From contig CP070727.1 in NCBI GenBank assembly GCA_020350885.1, forward strand, positions 1,808,358 to 1,858,756: a stretch of 50,399 nt of DNA. The letters run 5' to 3'. Source of the DNA: a bacterium. GTDB taxonomy: Bacteria; Krumholzibacteriota; Krumholzibacteriia; Krumholzibacteriales; Krumholzibacteriaceae. Positions 17,756-26,091 of this stretch are shown one piece after another (the stretch's first letter is position 1; the number at the start of each line of letters is the position of its first letter). Both the position numbers and the translations under genes were made by a program. The notes under the pieces are model-generated. The model had not been told where the DNA came from. It made no database searches and saw nothing but the letters and a program-made list of their open reading frames with translations.

Positions 17756-18736
17756 ATGCAGGGAAACGATATGAAGGATACGGCGATGATAGTCCTGGCG
17801 AAGACGGGCAGGGAAGATGTAGCAACGGTCTATCTGGCCGAGACGGCGGATGGGGGGTGGATCGAGTTCGTCGAATCCGTACAGCCGCCCATTCCCCGAC
17901 GCCGGAAGTGGGTACTGATCCTCTCCACCCTGCACGGGTGCCCCGGCGGATGCCGGTTCTGTGACGCCGGATCGTTCTACCGGGGGAGGCTTACGAGGGA
18001 TGAGATTCTCGCGCAGGTGGATTACATGGTCGGGCGGCGGTTTGGCGACCGGAAGGTGCCCGTGGAAAAATTCAAGGTGCAGTTTGCACGGATGGGGGAA
18101 CCGGCCTTCAACGGGGCCGTTATCGAGGTTCTCGAGGAGCTCCCGAGGCGTCTCGATGCCCCCGGTCTCATGCCGGCCGTATCGACGGTGGCGCCGAGGG
18201 GAACCGAGGACTTCTTCGAGCGGCTGCTCGAGATAAAACGGGAGCATTACAATGGAAGGTTCCAGCTCCAATTTTCGATACACACGACGGATGTCGATCT
18301 CGGGAACTGGCTCATGCCGCTCGAGAGATGGGATTCCGAACGGATCGCGCAGTACGGAGAGCGGTGGTTCGAGGAGGGAGACCGGAAGGTGACCCTGAAC
18401 TTCGCCCTCGCAGAAGGGATGCCCGTGAGCCCCGAGGTCCTACGGCGTCATTTCTCCCCGGATATCTTTATTCTCAAGATGACGCCGATAAATCCCACGT
18501 TCCGGGCGAGGGAGAATGGAATCGCCTCCCATATCGTTCCCGGCAGGGAACGCTACGATGTGATCGAAGCGCTTCGGGCCCAGGGGTACGAGGTGATCCT
18601 CAGCATCGGGGAGCTCGAAGAGAACCACATCGGAAGCAACTGCGGCCAGTACGTGACATCGCACATTGCCCGAGGCGAATGCCTCGAGGGTGGCTATACC
18701 TATGAGGCCAGAGAGGTGATTGCAGAGGTCCGTTAG
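17756..18736 (+). CDS. RlmN/Cfr-like radical SAM protein
   Basis: A 326-residue radical SAM enzyme with the 4Fe-4S motif in HGCPGGCRFCDAG (C-x3-C-x2-C). Further features follow the RlmN/Cfr family: FARMGEPAFN in place of MGMGEPxxN, the QFSIHTTD strand, PINP, and a C-terminal Cys in GSNCGQ matching the methyl-carrying Cys of RlmN. The other conserved RlmN Cys, seven residues before the cluster, is Ile here, and the N-terminal accessory domain is short. It is therefore probably not the 23S rRNA A2503 methylase but a paralog with another substrate. ATG 17756 is used, with AAGGGGAACGGGG upstream; ATG 17771 is possible. Last gene of the cluster, convergent with the porin. Confidence 0.85.
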   Translation: MQGNDMKDTAMIVLAKTGREDVATVYLAETADGGWIEFVESVQPPIPRRRKWVLILSTLHGCPGGCRFCDAGSFYRGRLTRDEILAQVDYMVGRRFGDRKVPVEKFKVQFARMGEPAFNGAVIEVLEELPRRLDAPGLMPAVSTVAPRGTEDFFERLLEIKREHYNGRFQLQFSIHTTDVDLGNWLMPLERWDSERIAQYGERWFEEGDRKVTLNFALAEGMPVSPEVLRRHFSPDIFILKMTPINPTFRARENGIASHIVPGRERYDVIEALRAQGYEVILSIGELEENHIGSNCGQYVTSHIARGECLEGGYTYEAREVIAEVR

Positions 18737-18752
18737 AAACACGCTACTTAAA

Positions 18753-20054
18753 CTACTTGATCGCTGCCTTCATGGCGAACTGCACACGCAGAGCATCGAG
18801 TTCTTCCTCGGCGATGATTTCAGCCCCTTCCATCAATGCGTACACCGTCCTGAGGTAGGAGACCTCGAGCATGGCGGTGACTGTGCCCGTGAGGTTGTAC
18901 ATGATGTTTCCCATTACGACATCGTTCTTGTCGATGAAATCGATCATTGCGCCTTCTGCGACCTCGAAGTCCTCCTTATCGGGATTGTCGAAGGCGTAGC
19001 CGATATTGAGGCCGATTCTTTTGTAGGGTTTGAGATGCACCATCCCCCACCCCCCCATGGCGCCGATCTCTTCCAGTGTCGACGGATTGACGTTCTGAAG
19101 CACCCCGCCGAAGTAGGTGCCGAGTTTCTGGCCGGTGAAAAACTCACCCGAGAGGGCGACATACTCGTTCAGGGTGATCGCGGCATCTGCGTTCAGGGAC
19201 CACGATTCGTTCTCTGCCTCACCTACGGGTACGTTCTCGTCCGTGAGGGTCTTGTCGTAGTATTCCTCCACACCGAAATGGCCCGACACACCGACGGCGG
19301 CCGTGCCTCCCTCGCCGAACTTCATTTTGAGCCCGAGCCGTCCCTGAACGGCCGGGATTGCGGAGTCGGCCCCGTCGTCGATGGTGTTGCTGATATTGTC
19401 ATCCAGATTCGAGCCGAGGTTGCGCGTGGCGGCGACGGTGCAGGTGACCTTGGCCCCATCTCCGAATCCCATCCAGGCGGAGATCCTGAACTGGGGCCTG
19501 CGGTAGCCGATATTCCCCTGTCCCCACGCGACCGTGTAGTTGACGGTCTTCGGAACCAGCGGTGAGATGACGTCACTCGTCTGACCCGCCAGGATCGACC
19601 AGTGACCCCTCGTGACCTTGAGGTAGGCGTGGCGAAGCATCGGGGCGGCCTTGTTCTCCATCGAGTTAAAGCTGGAGGGTTTCGCACCGAGACCATAGAA
19701 GTCGAACTCGAGCCTGGCATCGGTGACGAAATCCTCCTCTTTCCATTTGAAGTCCAGCCCGAGGCGGGTCTCCCGGGCAGTGATGTTCATCGCATCGTTA
19801 TTGCCCGGATTGACCAGAATGGCGTAGTTGCCGGGCGAGATACGGTCGTTGTCGTATGCAAGATCGGCCTTGAAGTAGCCGCTGAACTTGAATGAGTACT
19901 TGGTGCAGTCCCCCTTGCAGGCCTCATCCGAGCCGCCGTGTGTATGCGTCTTTCTATCCTCGTTCTTTTCGGGTGCATCTGATGCGTGGGCGGCGGAGAA
20001 GACAAGGATCAGCGCGGAGACGAACGCCGTAATTATTACGATCGAACGCTTCAT
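18753..20054 (-). CDS. Outer-membrane porin-like beta-barrel protein
   Basis: A 433-residue exported protein with a clear signal peptide (MKRSIVIITAFVSALILVF, cleavage after AHA) and a short His/Cys-containing linker. A long run of alternating beta strands follows, with aromatic girdle residues such as FKFSGYFKADLAYDNDR and LDFKWKEEDF. The composition and the start with a GYFKADLAYD strand resemble DcaP-like or phosphate-selective-porin-like trimeric porins. It would form a diffusion channel in the outer membrane; the solute is unknown. The start is ATG 20054, with GGGAGG upstream. It has its own promoter at 20108-20136 and is transcribed convergently with the radical SAM gene, only 16 bp apart. 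Confidence 0.8.
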   Translation of the reverse strand: MKRSIVIITAFVSALILVFSAAHASDAPEKNEDRKTHTHGGSDEACKGDCTKYSFKFSGYFKADLAYDNDRISPGNYAILVNPGNNDAMNITARETRLGLDFKWKEEDFVTDARLEFDFYGLGAKPSSFNSMENKAAPMLRHAYLKVTRGHWSILAGQTSDVISPLVPKTVNYTVAWGQGNIGYRRPQFRISAWMGFGDGAKVTCTVAATRNLGSNLDDNISNTIDDGADSAIPAVQGRLGLKMKFGEGGTAAVGVSGHFGVEEYYDKTLTDENVPVGEAENESWSLNADAAITLNEYVALSGEFFTGQKLGTYFGGVLQNVNPSTLEEIGAMGGWGMVHLKPYKRIGLNIGYAFDNPDKEDFEVAEGAMIDFIDKNDVVMGNIMYNLTGTVTAMLEVSYLRTVYALMEGAEIIAEEELDALRVQFAMKAAIK

Positions 20055-20107
20055 GGTATCCTCCCGTGGTCTTTCACAGATCATAGAACTACAGAAATTG
20101 TCTTACT

Positions 20108-20136
20108 TATGTAATTAAAGCGGCATATGTTGTCAA
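20108..20136 (-). promoter_or_regulatory. Sigma-70-type promoter for the porin-like gene
   Basis: On the minus strand a perfect TTGACA (20131-20136) is followed after 17 bases by TACATA (20108-20113), about 54 bases before the start codon. Confidence 0.5.
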
Positions 20137-20242
20137 TACATTCCTGGCCTCAGGAAGCTTTGCCTGCTCCGGTAGAGGTGTATCGGTATCACGTGGGAAT
20201 GTGGGCGCGGCGGTGAATTTTAGGGTGTGGGGAGGCTTTTGT

Positions 20243-21769
20243 CTATTTCATGCGTTTATACAGCGTCCACGCATCCTCCGCCCTGAGCGGTGTGAATCCC
20301 GCGAGGTCTTCGGTATGCCCGGGCGTCGGATCGCCCCGGACGAGCAGGAAGTCCACATTCTCGTACCTGCCGTCGTATTCCGGGAGCACACCGATCCATT
20401 CCTCGTACAGTGGAAGTTCACGGTGGCCCACCTTTCGGCGGATGATGCCGAAACGGTAGTCGACGATCTTCGTACTCGCCACACCCCTCTGCCAGATGAT
20501 GTAGTAACTCGGGAAGTGGATATAGACAGGCTTACCCCTGAAGCGGTAATCGTAGACGAGACCCGCGAGCACCCCTCCCCGCCGGCCGTCGGGCAGGAAG
20601 GACGATCTGAAACCGGCGTTTTCTCTGTTGAAATCGATGAAGTAGCCGGCCCACAGCAGAAAATGCAGGAGGCATGCGGCTACTATTCCCGCTGCCGCGG
20701 GCATGCGAAGCGGGCGGCGCATCAGCGTGCTCCCGAGCACGATGACGGAAAGCAACACGAGCACGGAAAATCTCTGGTAGAGGATTGCCTGTCTCGGTAT
20801 CTGGTTCGGAAGGATGATGAAGCAGGCGAGCGCCGGGATTAGTAGTGCGAGCGAGAACCGTCCCTCCACGCTTCCCCAGTGGTTGCAGGGCCTTCTGCGG
20901 AGAATGAGAAGTACGAGCACGGGAAGAATGATGCAGAGTGAAAAGGCGAGACCGATCAGATATCCGTTACTTCCCTCGAAGAGGTGGTTGTTATCGAGAA
21001 AGAAAATACTCCTACGATCAACGAATGTGGTGAAGTATTCCTGCCGGTAGTACGTTCCGAGGAATCGGGCTGTCCCCTGACCCCCGTAGTGTGATGCCTC
21101 CACTTTCCACCAGGCGATGAGCATCGTCAATACCGGCAGTATCATTGCGCATCTTTGTGCCGCCCATGAAAAGGATCTCCGCCCTGCAAGGAATATGCAG
21201 GCGAGGAGCAGCACGGAAGCGAAGATCGCGGCCAGGGCGTGAACGAAAAAGAGGAACACCATGAGGATCGAGGCAACGTATCTGTACCATATGCTGCCGT
21301 CCCGCAGGTGCTCGATCAGCAGATACAGAAAGAAGAAGACGATCGGTATCGAAAAGGCGAATCCTACGAATCCCCAGCTCAGGTTGTAGTTGTAGAGGAG
21401 GGGGAACGAGAGGAGCGAGAACCAGCGGTTGCCACCGAGCCTTGCGATCACAAGAAGCAGGGACAACGGCAGGAGTACCGCGTAGAGGGCGAGGAAGGCC
21501 CGGTTTGCACTCTCGACGGAGGGGAAGAGTGGAATGCTGCAGAATAGGGCATGAAAGACGTTTGGCTTCGGGAAGAGATCGGGGAGGTAGTATGCGGCGA
21601 AGTTGGTTCCCGGTTCGTTGAGGTGGCGGTGAATGGTGGCCGCGGCCAGATGATTGGGCAGGTCTATGAACGGAAAGAGACGGGTCGTTGCGATGAGAAC
21701 GAGGTGTAGGGCGATGAGAATGGTGAGGATTGAAATGAATGCCGCTCTGCTCCGCGCGCTCTGTGCCAT
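20243..21769 (-). CDS. Polytopic membrane protein, GT-C-like
   Basis: A 508-residue protein with about a dozen hydrophobic segments and a soluble C-terminal part of roughly 110 residues. The first loop carries FPFIDLPNHLAAA, an acidic position after the first helix as seen in ArnT/GT39-like glycosyltransferases, but no further signature was found, so the enzymatic call is tentative. It begins six bases after the nadA stop on the same strand, with AGAGGGG at the start, so it is probably the last gene of the iscS-iscU-nadA operon. Why a glycosyltransferase-like protein is tied to Fe-S/NAD genes is not clear. Confidence 0.65.
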   Translation of the reverse strand: MAQSARSRAAFISILTILIALHLVLIATTRLFPFIDLPNHLAAATIHRHLNEPGTNFAAYYLPDLFPKPNVFHALFCSIPLFPSVESANRAFLALYAVLLPLSLLLVIARLGGNRWFSLLSFPLLYNYNLSWGFVGFAFSIPIVFFFLYLLIEHLRDGSIWYRYVASILMVFLFFVHALAAIFASVLLLACIFLAGRRSFSWAAQRCAMILPVLTMLIAWWKVEASHYGGQGTARFLGTYYRQEYFTTFVDRRSIFFLDNNHLFEGSNGYLIGLAFSLCIILPVLVLLILRRRPCNHWGSVEGRFSLALLIPALACFIILPNQIPRQAILYQRFSVLVLLSVIVLGSTLMRRPLRMPAAAGIVAACLLHFLLWAGYFIDFNRENAGFRSSFLPDGRRGGVLAGLVYDYRFRGKPVYIHFPSYYIIWQRGVASTKIVDYRFGIIRRKVGHRELPLYEEWIGVLPEYDGRYENVDFLLVRGDPTPGHTEDLAGFTPLRAEDAWTLYKRMK

Positions 21770-21775
21770 CCCCTC

Positions 21776-22687
21776 TTATCCGATCTCTATCATGCGCTGG
21801 ATCGCACCCCTCGCCCGGTCGGCCGTATCGGCTGGGACCCTGGTCACCGGCTCGAGGGTCTCGAGTGAGGCGAGGACCTTCTCGAGCGTGATCTTCTTCA
21901 TGTTCCTGCAGACGGCGCGCTTCGAGGCGGGGATGAATCGTTTCTCGGGATACTCCTTCTCGAGGCGGTAGCACATCCCGGCCTCGGTTCCGACGATGAA
22001 CGTGTCGGCATCCGTCTCACCGGCGTAGCGGATCATACCTCCGGTCCCGAGAACCGCATCGGCCTCGGTCCTTACGGCGGCGATCGTCTCGGGGTGCACC
22101 ATGACCTTCGATCCCGGGTACTTCTCCCTGAGCGCTTGTATCTCTTCGGGGATTATCAATTGGTGGGGAGGGCAGTAGCCGTCCCAGATAACGAGCTCCC
22201 TGCCGGTCATCTCGGAGACCCATCCGCCCAGGCACCTGTCGGGACCGAATATGATTGTTCTTCCCTCGGGAATCGATTCTATCACCTTCACCGCATTCGC
22301 CGAGGTGCAGCAGATATCCGTCTCCGCCTTGACGGCGGCGGTCGAGTTCACGTACATGACAACCACAGCATCAGTGTGTTTTCCCTTGAGCGACAGCAGG
22401 TCGTCCACGTTGATCATATCGGCCATCGGGCACCCGGCATCAGGTTCCGGCAGGATTATCTTCTTTCCCGGTGAGAGGATGCTTGCCGTTTCCGCCATGA
22501 AGTGCACACCGCAGAAGATGATCGTTTCGTTCGGAAGCCGTGCGGCAAGGCGGCTGAGGTCCAGCGAGTCGCCGAGATGATCTGCGATGTCCTGGATCTT
22601 CGGTACCTGGTAGTTGTGGCCGAGGATGACGGCCCCGCGCTCGGCCTGTAGTTGCTTGATCCGTTCGATCACATCGATCTCAGACAT
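21776..22687 (-). CDS. nadA: Quinolinate synthase A
   Basis: NadA condenses iminoaspartate with dihydroxyacetone phosphate to quinolinate in de novo NAD synthesis, using a 4Fe-4S cluster with an open iron site. The 303-residue product shows the three repeated domains and three cluster Cys: one in DICCTSANAV, one in PDRCLGGWV and one in TEAGMCYRLE. The sequence GHNYQVPKIQDIADHLGDSL near the N-terminus is diagnostic. No nadB or nadC is seen nearby. It follows iscU by 20 bases on the minus strand; co-expression with cluster-assembly genes fits its oxygen-sensitive cluster. Confidence 0.97.
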   Translation of the reverse strand: MSEIDVIERIKQLQAERGAVILGHNYQVPKIQDIADHLGDSLDLSRLAARLPNETIIFCGVHFMAETASILSPGKKIILPEPDAGCPMADMINVDDLLSLKGKHTDAVVVMYVNSTAAVKAETDICCTSANAVKVIESIPEGRTIIFGPDRCLGGWVSEMTGRELVIWDGYCPPHQLIIPEEIQALREKYPGSKVMVHPETIAAVRTEADAVLGTGGMIRYAGETDADTFIVGTEAGMCYRLEKEYPEKRFIPASKRAVCRNMKKITLEKVLASLETLEPVTRVPADTADRARGAIQRMIEIG

Positions 22688-22707
22688 CGACCGGTATCTC
22701 CCTCACT

Positions 22708-23319
22708 TCATTCCACGGATGTGCTCTCGGGGTTGATTTGCCCCTCATGGGGGAGTTTCTCGCCGCAGTGCGGGCAGACCTTCAGGCTGGTCGAGGTGAG
22801 CTTTCCGCACGCCGGGCAGGAGATAAAGGCGATCCGGCAGACGTTGCACTGCATCGATTCGTCCTCGATCATGTGATCGCAGTAAGGGCACTTGATCACC
22901 GAGAGGCGCTCGTGGGTCCGTTCGGGCACCTTGGCGGGCTCTCCCGTCTTCTGACGCTCTCGGTAGTCCTCGATCGCCTTGTGCAGGGCGTCGGCCCCGA
23001 GGTTCGAACAGTGCATTTTGTTCTTCGGCAGGCCGTCGAGCTCCTCGGCGACCATCGCATTTGTGATCTTTAGCGCCTCTTCCAGGGTCTTTCCCTTCGC
23101 CATTTCGCTTACCATGCTCGAGACGGCGATTGCCGCTCCGCACCCGAATGTCTTGAACTTGACGTCCTCGATGCGGCCGTCCTTCACCGTGATCATGAAG
23201 GTCATCATGTCCCCGCACACGGGATTTCCGACCTCACCAACACCGTCGGGAGATTCGAGCTCGCCGACGTTTCTCGGATTCATGAAGTGGTCCATTACCT
23301 TGTCACTGTACAGAGCCAT
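22708..23319 (-). CDS. iscU: IscU-type Fe-S scaffold fused to C-terminal zinc ribbons
   Basis: Residues 1-125 are an IscU/NifU-N scaffold with the three cluster ligands in GNPVCGDMM, KTFGCGAAIA and KMHCSNLG, plus the conserved Asp two residues after the first Cys. Residues about 140-195 add two Cys4 zinc ribbons (CPYC..CNVC and CPACG..CPHCG), which ordinary IscU of about 130 residues lacks. The scaffold assembles 2Fe-2S or 4Fe-4S clusters with sulfur from a desulfurase. The start is ATG 23319, with GGAAGG upstream; it overlaps the desulfurase gene by 17 bases. The ribbons may bind a client, nucleic acid or metal; their role is unknown. Confidence 0.92.
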   Translation of the reverse strand: MALYSDKVMDHFMNPRNVGELESPDGVGEVGNPVCGDMMTFMITVKDGRIEDVKFKTFGCGAAIAVSSMVSEMAKGKTLEEALKITNAMVAEELDGLPKNKMHCSNLGADALHKAIEDYRERQKTGEPAKVPERTHERLSVIKCPYCDHMIEDESMQCNVCRIAFISCPACGKLTSTSLKVCPHCGEKLPHEGQINPESTSVE

Positions 23320-24526
23320 CGTCCTTCCTCTTGTAGAGTGGTGACATCTCACGCAGCCGTGAGACGACGGGTTTCATGGCTGCAACAAGCCTGTCGACAT
23401 CTTCCATACTATTTTCCATACCGAGCGTGAATACGATCGATCCCTGGGCGGTCGCAGCGTCCAGTCCTATCGCCTCGAGCACATGGCTGGCCTTGAGCGC
23501 CTTCGAGGTGCAGGCCGAGCCGCTCGCCGCCATGACTCCCATTTGATCGAGGAAGAGGAGCAGCCCCTCCCCCTCGATGAATTCTACACAGAAACTCGCA
23601 TGATTCGGAAGACGCTTTTCGGGATGCCCCGTGCGGATCAGGTTTTCGATCGCGGCGGGTAGTCGCTCGATGATAGCGTCCCTGATCGGGGTGAGGTGTG
23701 CAATGCGTTGCTCGGTCTCTGAGGCGGCGAGCCTGGCGGCTTCGCCCATGCCGGCGATCGCGGGTATATTCTCCTGCCCGGACCGGATGCTCCGTTCCTG
23801 GATCCCCCCTTCGATGAGCGGCGAGAGCCTGGTTCCCTTGCGTACTACAAGGGCCGCCGCACCCGGCGGGCCGCCGAAGTTCTGTCCGGCGAGGGCAAGG
23901 GTGCTCGCACCGAGCTCTGCCATGTCGAGTGGTATGCAACCCGCTGTTCCCCAGGCATCCGTGTGCAGGGGCACACCGGCCTCCCGGCAGACGGTGCCGA
24001 GCTCTTCGATAGGCGATATCGTGCCGATCTCGGTGCTGGCGTGTATGATAGAGACGAGGGCGGCACCCGGTTTCAGGGCCTCGCGGAGATCCTCGACGGA
24101 GACGAGTCCGTACCGGTCGACCGGGAGAACCTCGAACTCGAACCCCTCCTTGACCAGACGTTTCGCCGGATTGAATACGGAGAGGTGCTCGATGGCCGAT
24201 ACGATCAACCGCCGGGAGTGTTTCATACGGGTCAGTGCGATCCCCTTGACCGCCAGGTTATTTGCCTCCGAGCCCGTTGCTGTAAAGACGACCTCCTCGG
24301 GTCGGGCGCCGACGAGCGAGGCGACCTGTTCACGGGCCCTCTCCAGAACCTCCGCCGCTTTCTGTCCACGGCGGTGCACGCTCTGTGGGTTGCCGAAGCC
24401 GTCGGCGAGCAACGGCGTCATCACCTCGAGTACCTCTTCGCGCACCGGTGAGGCGGCTATATGATCAAGGTATGTCTCGCCGGACGCTTGCGTATCGTGC
24501 GTATGATAAGGTTTGCCCATGATCAT
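23303..24526 (-). CDS. iscS: IscS/NifS-type cysteine desulfurase homolog lacking the PLP lysine
   Basis: A 407-residue class V aminotransferase-fold protein with the start of IscS (YLDHIAASPV), VVFTATGSEANNLA, the stacking His in SAIEHLSVF and the sulfur-carrying Cys in GSACTSKAL (about C339). However, the segment that normally reads S-x-H-K-x-x-G-P-x-G, with the Schiff-base Lys, here reads AGQNFGGPPG, so Lys is Asn (about N216) and His is Gln. The usual Gln after the cofactor-binding Asp is also missing (HTDAWGTAG). It cannot hold PLP covalently. A desulfurase lacking this Lys is known from Archaeoglobus fulgidus. It overlaps iscU, so a structural or sulfide-accepting role in cluster assembly is likely. 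ATG 24520 is an alternative start. Confidence 0.9.
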   Translation of the reverse strand: MIMGKPYHTHDTQASGETYLDHIAASPVREEVLEVMTPLLADGFGNPQSVHRRGQKAAEVLERAREQVASLVGARPEEVVFTATGSEANNLAVKGIALTRMKHSRRLIVSAIEHLSVFNPAKRLVKEGFEFEVLPVDRYGLVSVEDLREALKPGAALVSIIHASTEIGTISPIEELGTVCREAGVPLHTDAWGTAGCIPLDMAELGASTLALAGQNFGGPPGAAALVVRKGTRLSPLIEGGIQERSIRSGQENIPAIAGMGEAARLAASETEQRIAHLTPIRDAIIERLPAAIENLIRTGHPEKRLPNHASFCVEFIEGEGLLLFLDQMGVMAASGSACTSKALKASHVLEAIGLDAATAQGSIVFTLGMENSMEDVDRLVAAMKPVVSRLREMSPLYKRKDDGSVQ

Positions 24527-24716
24527 CCCGGCTGTGACGGCTCAGTCCGGCTGCGCAATCCCGTGTACCGCCTATTGCATCAGTATAGCAGGTAATACCG
24601 CTGCAGAATCCGCATTACCGTGACCGTGCCGATGTTGAAAGCAGTGGTAATAGACATAATCTAAGGTTTCCCGATTGGAGTGCAATGAAAAAAGGCGTTC
24701 CGGTATGATGTGAAAG

Positions 24717-24739
24717 TAGCATAGAGGTGCTATTTTTTT
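24717..24739 (+). terminator. Intrinsic terminator with no assigned upstream gene
   Basis: TAGCA, a six-base loop and TGCTA are followed by seven T residues on the plus strand. The 410-bp gap between the desulfurase start (24526, minus) and the DUF1573 gene has no convincing ORF. A terminator here implies either a short plus-strand transcript or readthrough control. A TATAAT box lies later in the gap at 24854-24859. Confidence 0.5.
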
Positions 24740-24936
24740 ATGGAACATGGAAGCCTTAATTTTTTATAATATGTTGTTGGCTGATACGATACCCCAGACT
24801 CCTGTACGGATTGCCGGAGGAGGCAGCAACGGGAAAAAGGGGCAGTTTATTCATATAATACCATGTGGCGGTTGTGGATAGGTGCCGCATGGGTGTACAG
24901 GACAGTGGGATGCTGATTATTGACGGAAGGAGACAC

Positions 24937-26016
24937 GTGACATTTATGAAAAGGACAGTGGTTTTACTCACACTGGGAATGCTCCTCCTGGGGATTCTGG
25001 CCACATCCCTCTTCAGCGGGGAGAAGGAGGAGGATCTGCCGAAGTTCTTCGTGAGGAAGACAAAGGTCGATCTGGGGGATTTCTACGAGGGCGCTGATAT
25101 TACGTACACCTTTGTCGTGAGAAACCAGGGGAAGGGAGAGCTGCACATCTTGAATGTGCGCCCCGGGTGAGGCTGCGCGGTGGCCGACTACGACAAGGTC
25201 ATCCTTCCCGGGCAGGAAGGGAAAATAGACGTAAAGATCCACGGTCACAAGATTCGTCCCGGGCGGTTCAACAAGGCTTATACCGTCAAGACGAACGATC
25301 CCGAAAACAGCCGGCTCGTTCTCTCGATCATGGGTGACATCAAGAAGGTATTCGATGTATCGAAACCCCTCTCGATCTCGGGCTTCAAGGACGAGAAGCT
25401 CAAGCTTGAGACTATCGTCAGCAATCTCCTCACGGAGAAGATACATATCAAAGACGCACGCTGGAGCGTCAAGAGCAAGGGCACCAAAGAATTCGAGGAG
25501 AGGATCGGCTTCAAGCTCAAGACCGTAAAGAAGGGCGAGAAGTACCAGATCACGGTGTGGAACAAGAAGGATCTCCCCCCCGGCCATTACATGGCCGACC
25601 TCGTACTTACCACCGATTTCGACAGGCTGAAGGAGAAGTCGATCCCGGTACGTATAACCATCACACCGGATGTCGAGGTACATCCCAAGACTCTGCATCT
25701 CGGCGAAATGATGGTACCCGAGGGGACGTCCCGTTCCTTCGACCGGACTTTCAGGGTAATAGCAACGCGCGGGGATTCGCTGAAGGTGCTCCGGGTTATA
25801 CCCGATACCGAGGATATCACCATAAACATCAAGGAGATACATCCTGGAAAGAGTTACCAGGGTACCATTCGCGTTAGACCCCCCAAGATGGTCGGGCGGT
25901 ACAACAGTTCATTCAAGATCATCACCAATTATCCCGGGTACGAAGAACTTGACGTCTTCGTCAAGGGTGTCGTCCGTGCGGGGACACCGAAGCAACAGGT
26001 TGGATCAAAGAGGTAA
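24937..26016 (+). CDS. Candidate selenoprotein: DUF1573 protein with UGC motif (in-frame TGA at 25168-25170)
   Basis: Two open stretches in the same frame are separated by one TGA. Read through, they give a single 359-residue protein: an N-terminal signal/anchor (MKRTVVLLTLGMLLLG), then a DUF1573 domain (VDLGDFYEGADITYTFVVRN... ELHILNVRPG-U-GCAVADYDKVILPG), followed by further immunoglobulin-like repeats. DUF1573 proteins normally have a C-G-C motif after this strand; the TGA replaces exactly the first Cys, giving U-G-C at residue 78. Coding signal and family similarity continue undisturbed afterwards, and a SECIS-like hairpin follows directly. The product would be an envelope redox protein. 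The start is GTG 24937, with GGAAGGAG upstream; ATG 24946 is an alternative. A Cys-to-stop mutation or sequencing error is the alternative explanation. Confidence 0.82.
25171..25203 (+). promoter_or_regulatory. Candidate bacterial SECIS element
   Basis: Directly after the TGA, GGUGGCC (25179-25185) pairs with GGUCAUC (25197-25203) in a seven-pair stem including G-U pairs. It holds an 11-nt apical loop, GACUACGACAA, whose first base is G and begins 16 nt after the UGA. Established features of bacterial SECIS elements are a loop 16-37 nt downstream with a G at its start. A competing hairpin, CCTTCC (25203-25208) with GGAAGG (25215-25220), starts its loop 39 nt after the UGA. Confidence 0.6.
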
Positions 26017-26091
26017 GACGACATCAACATATTGTATCGGATTGCGTGCGCTGAGTACCGGCGCACCTTTGTTTTTGAAAGGAATACAATA

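Noticed and set aside
25168..25170. The TGA as a simple nonsense mutation creating a pseudogene
   Set aside because: It falls precisely on a conserved redox Cys, no other lesion is seen in the gene, and a SECIS-like hairpin follows. It remains the main alternative, but is less likely.
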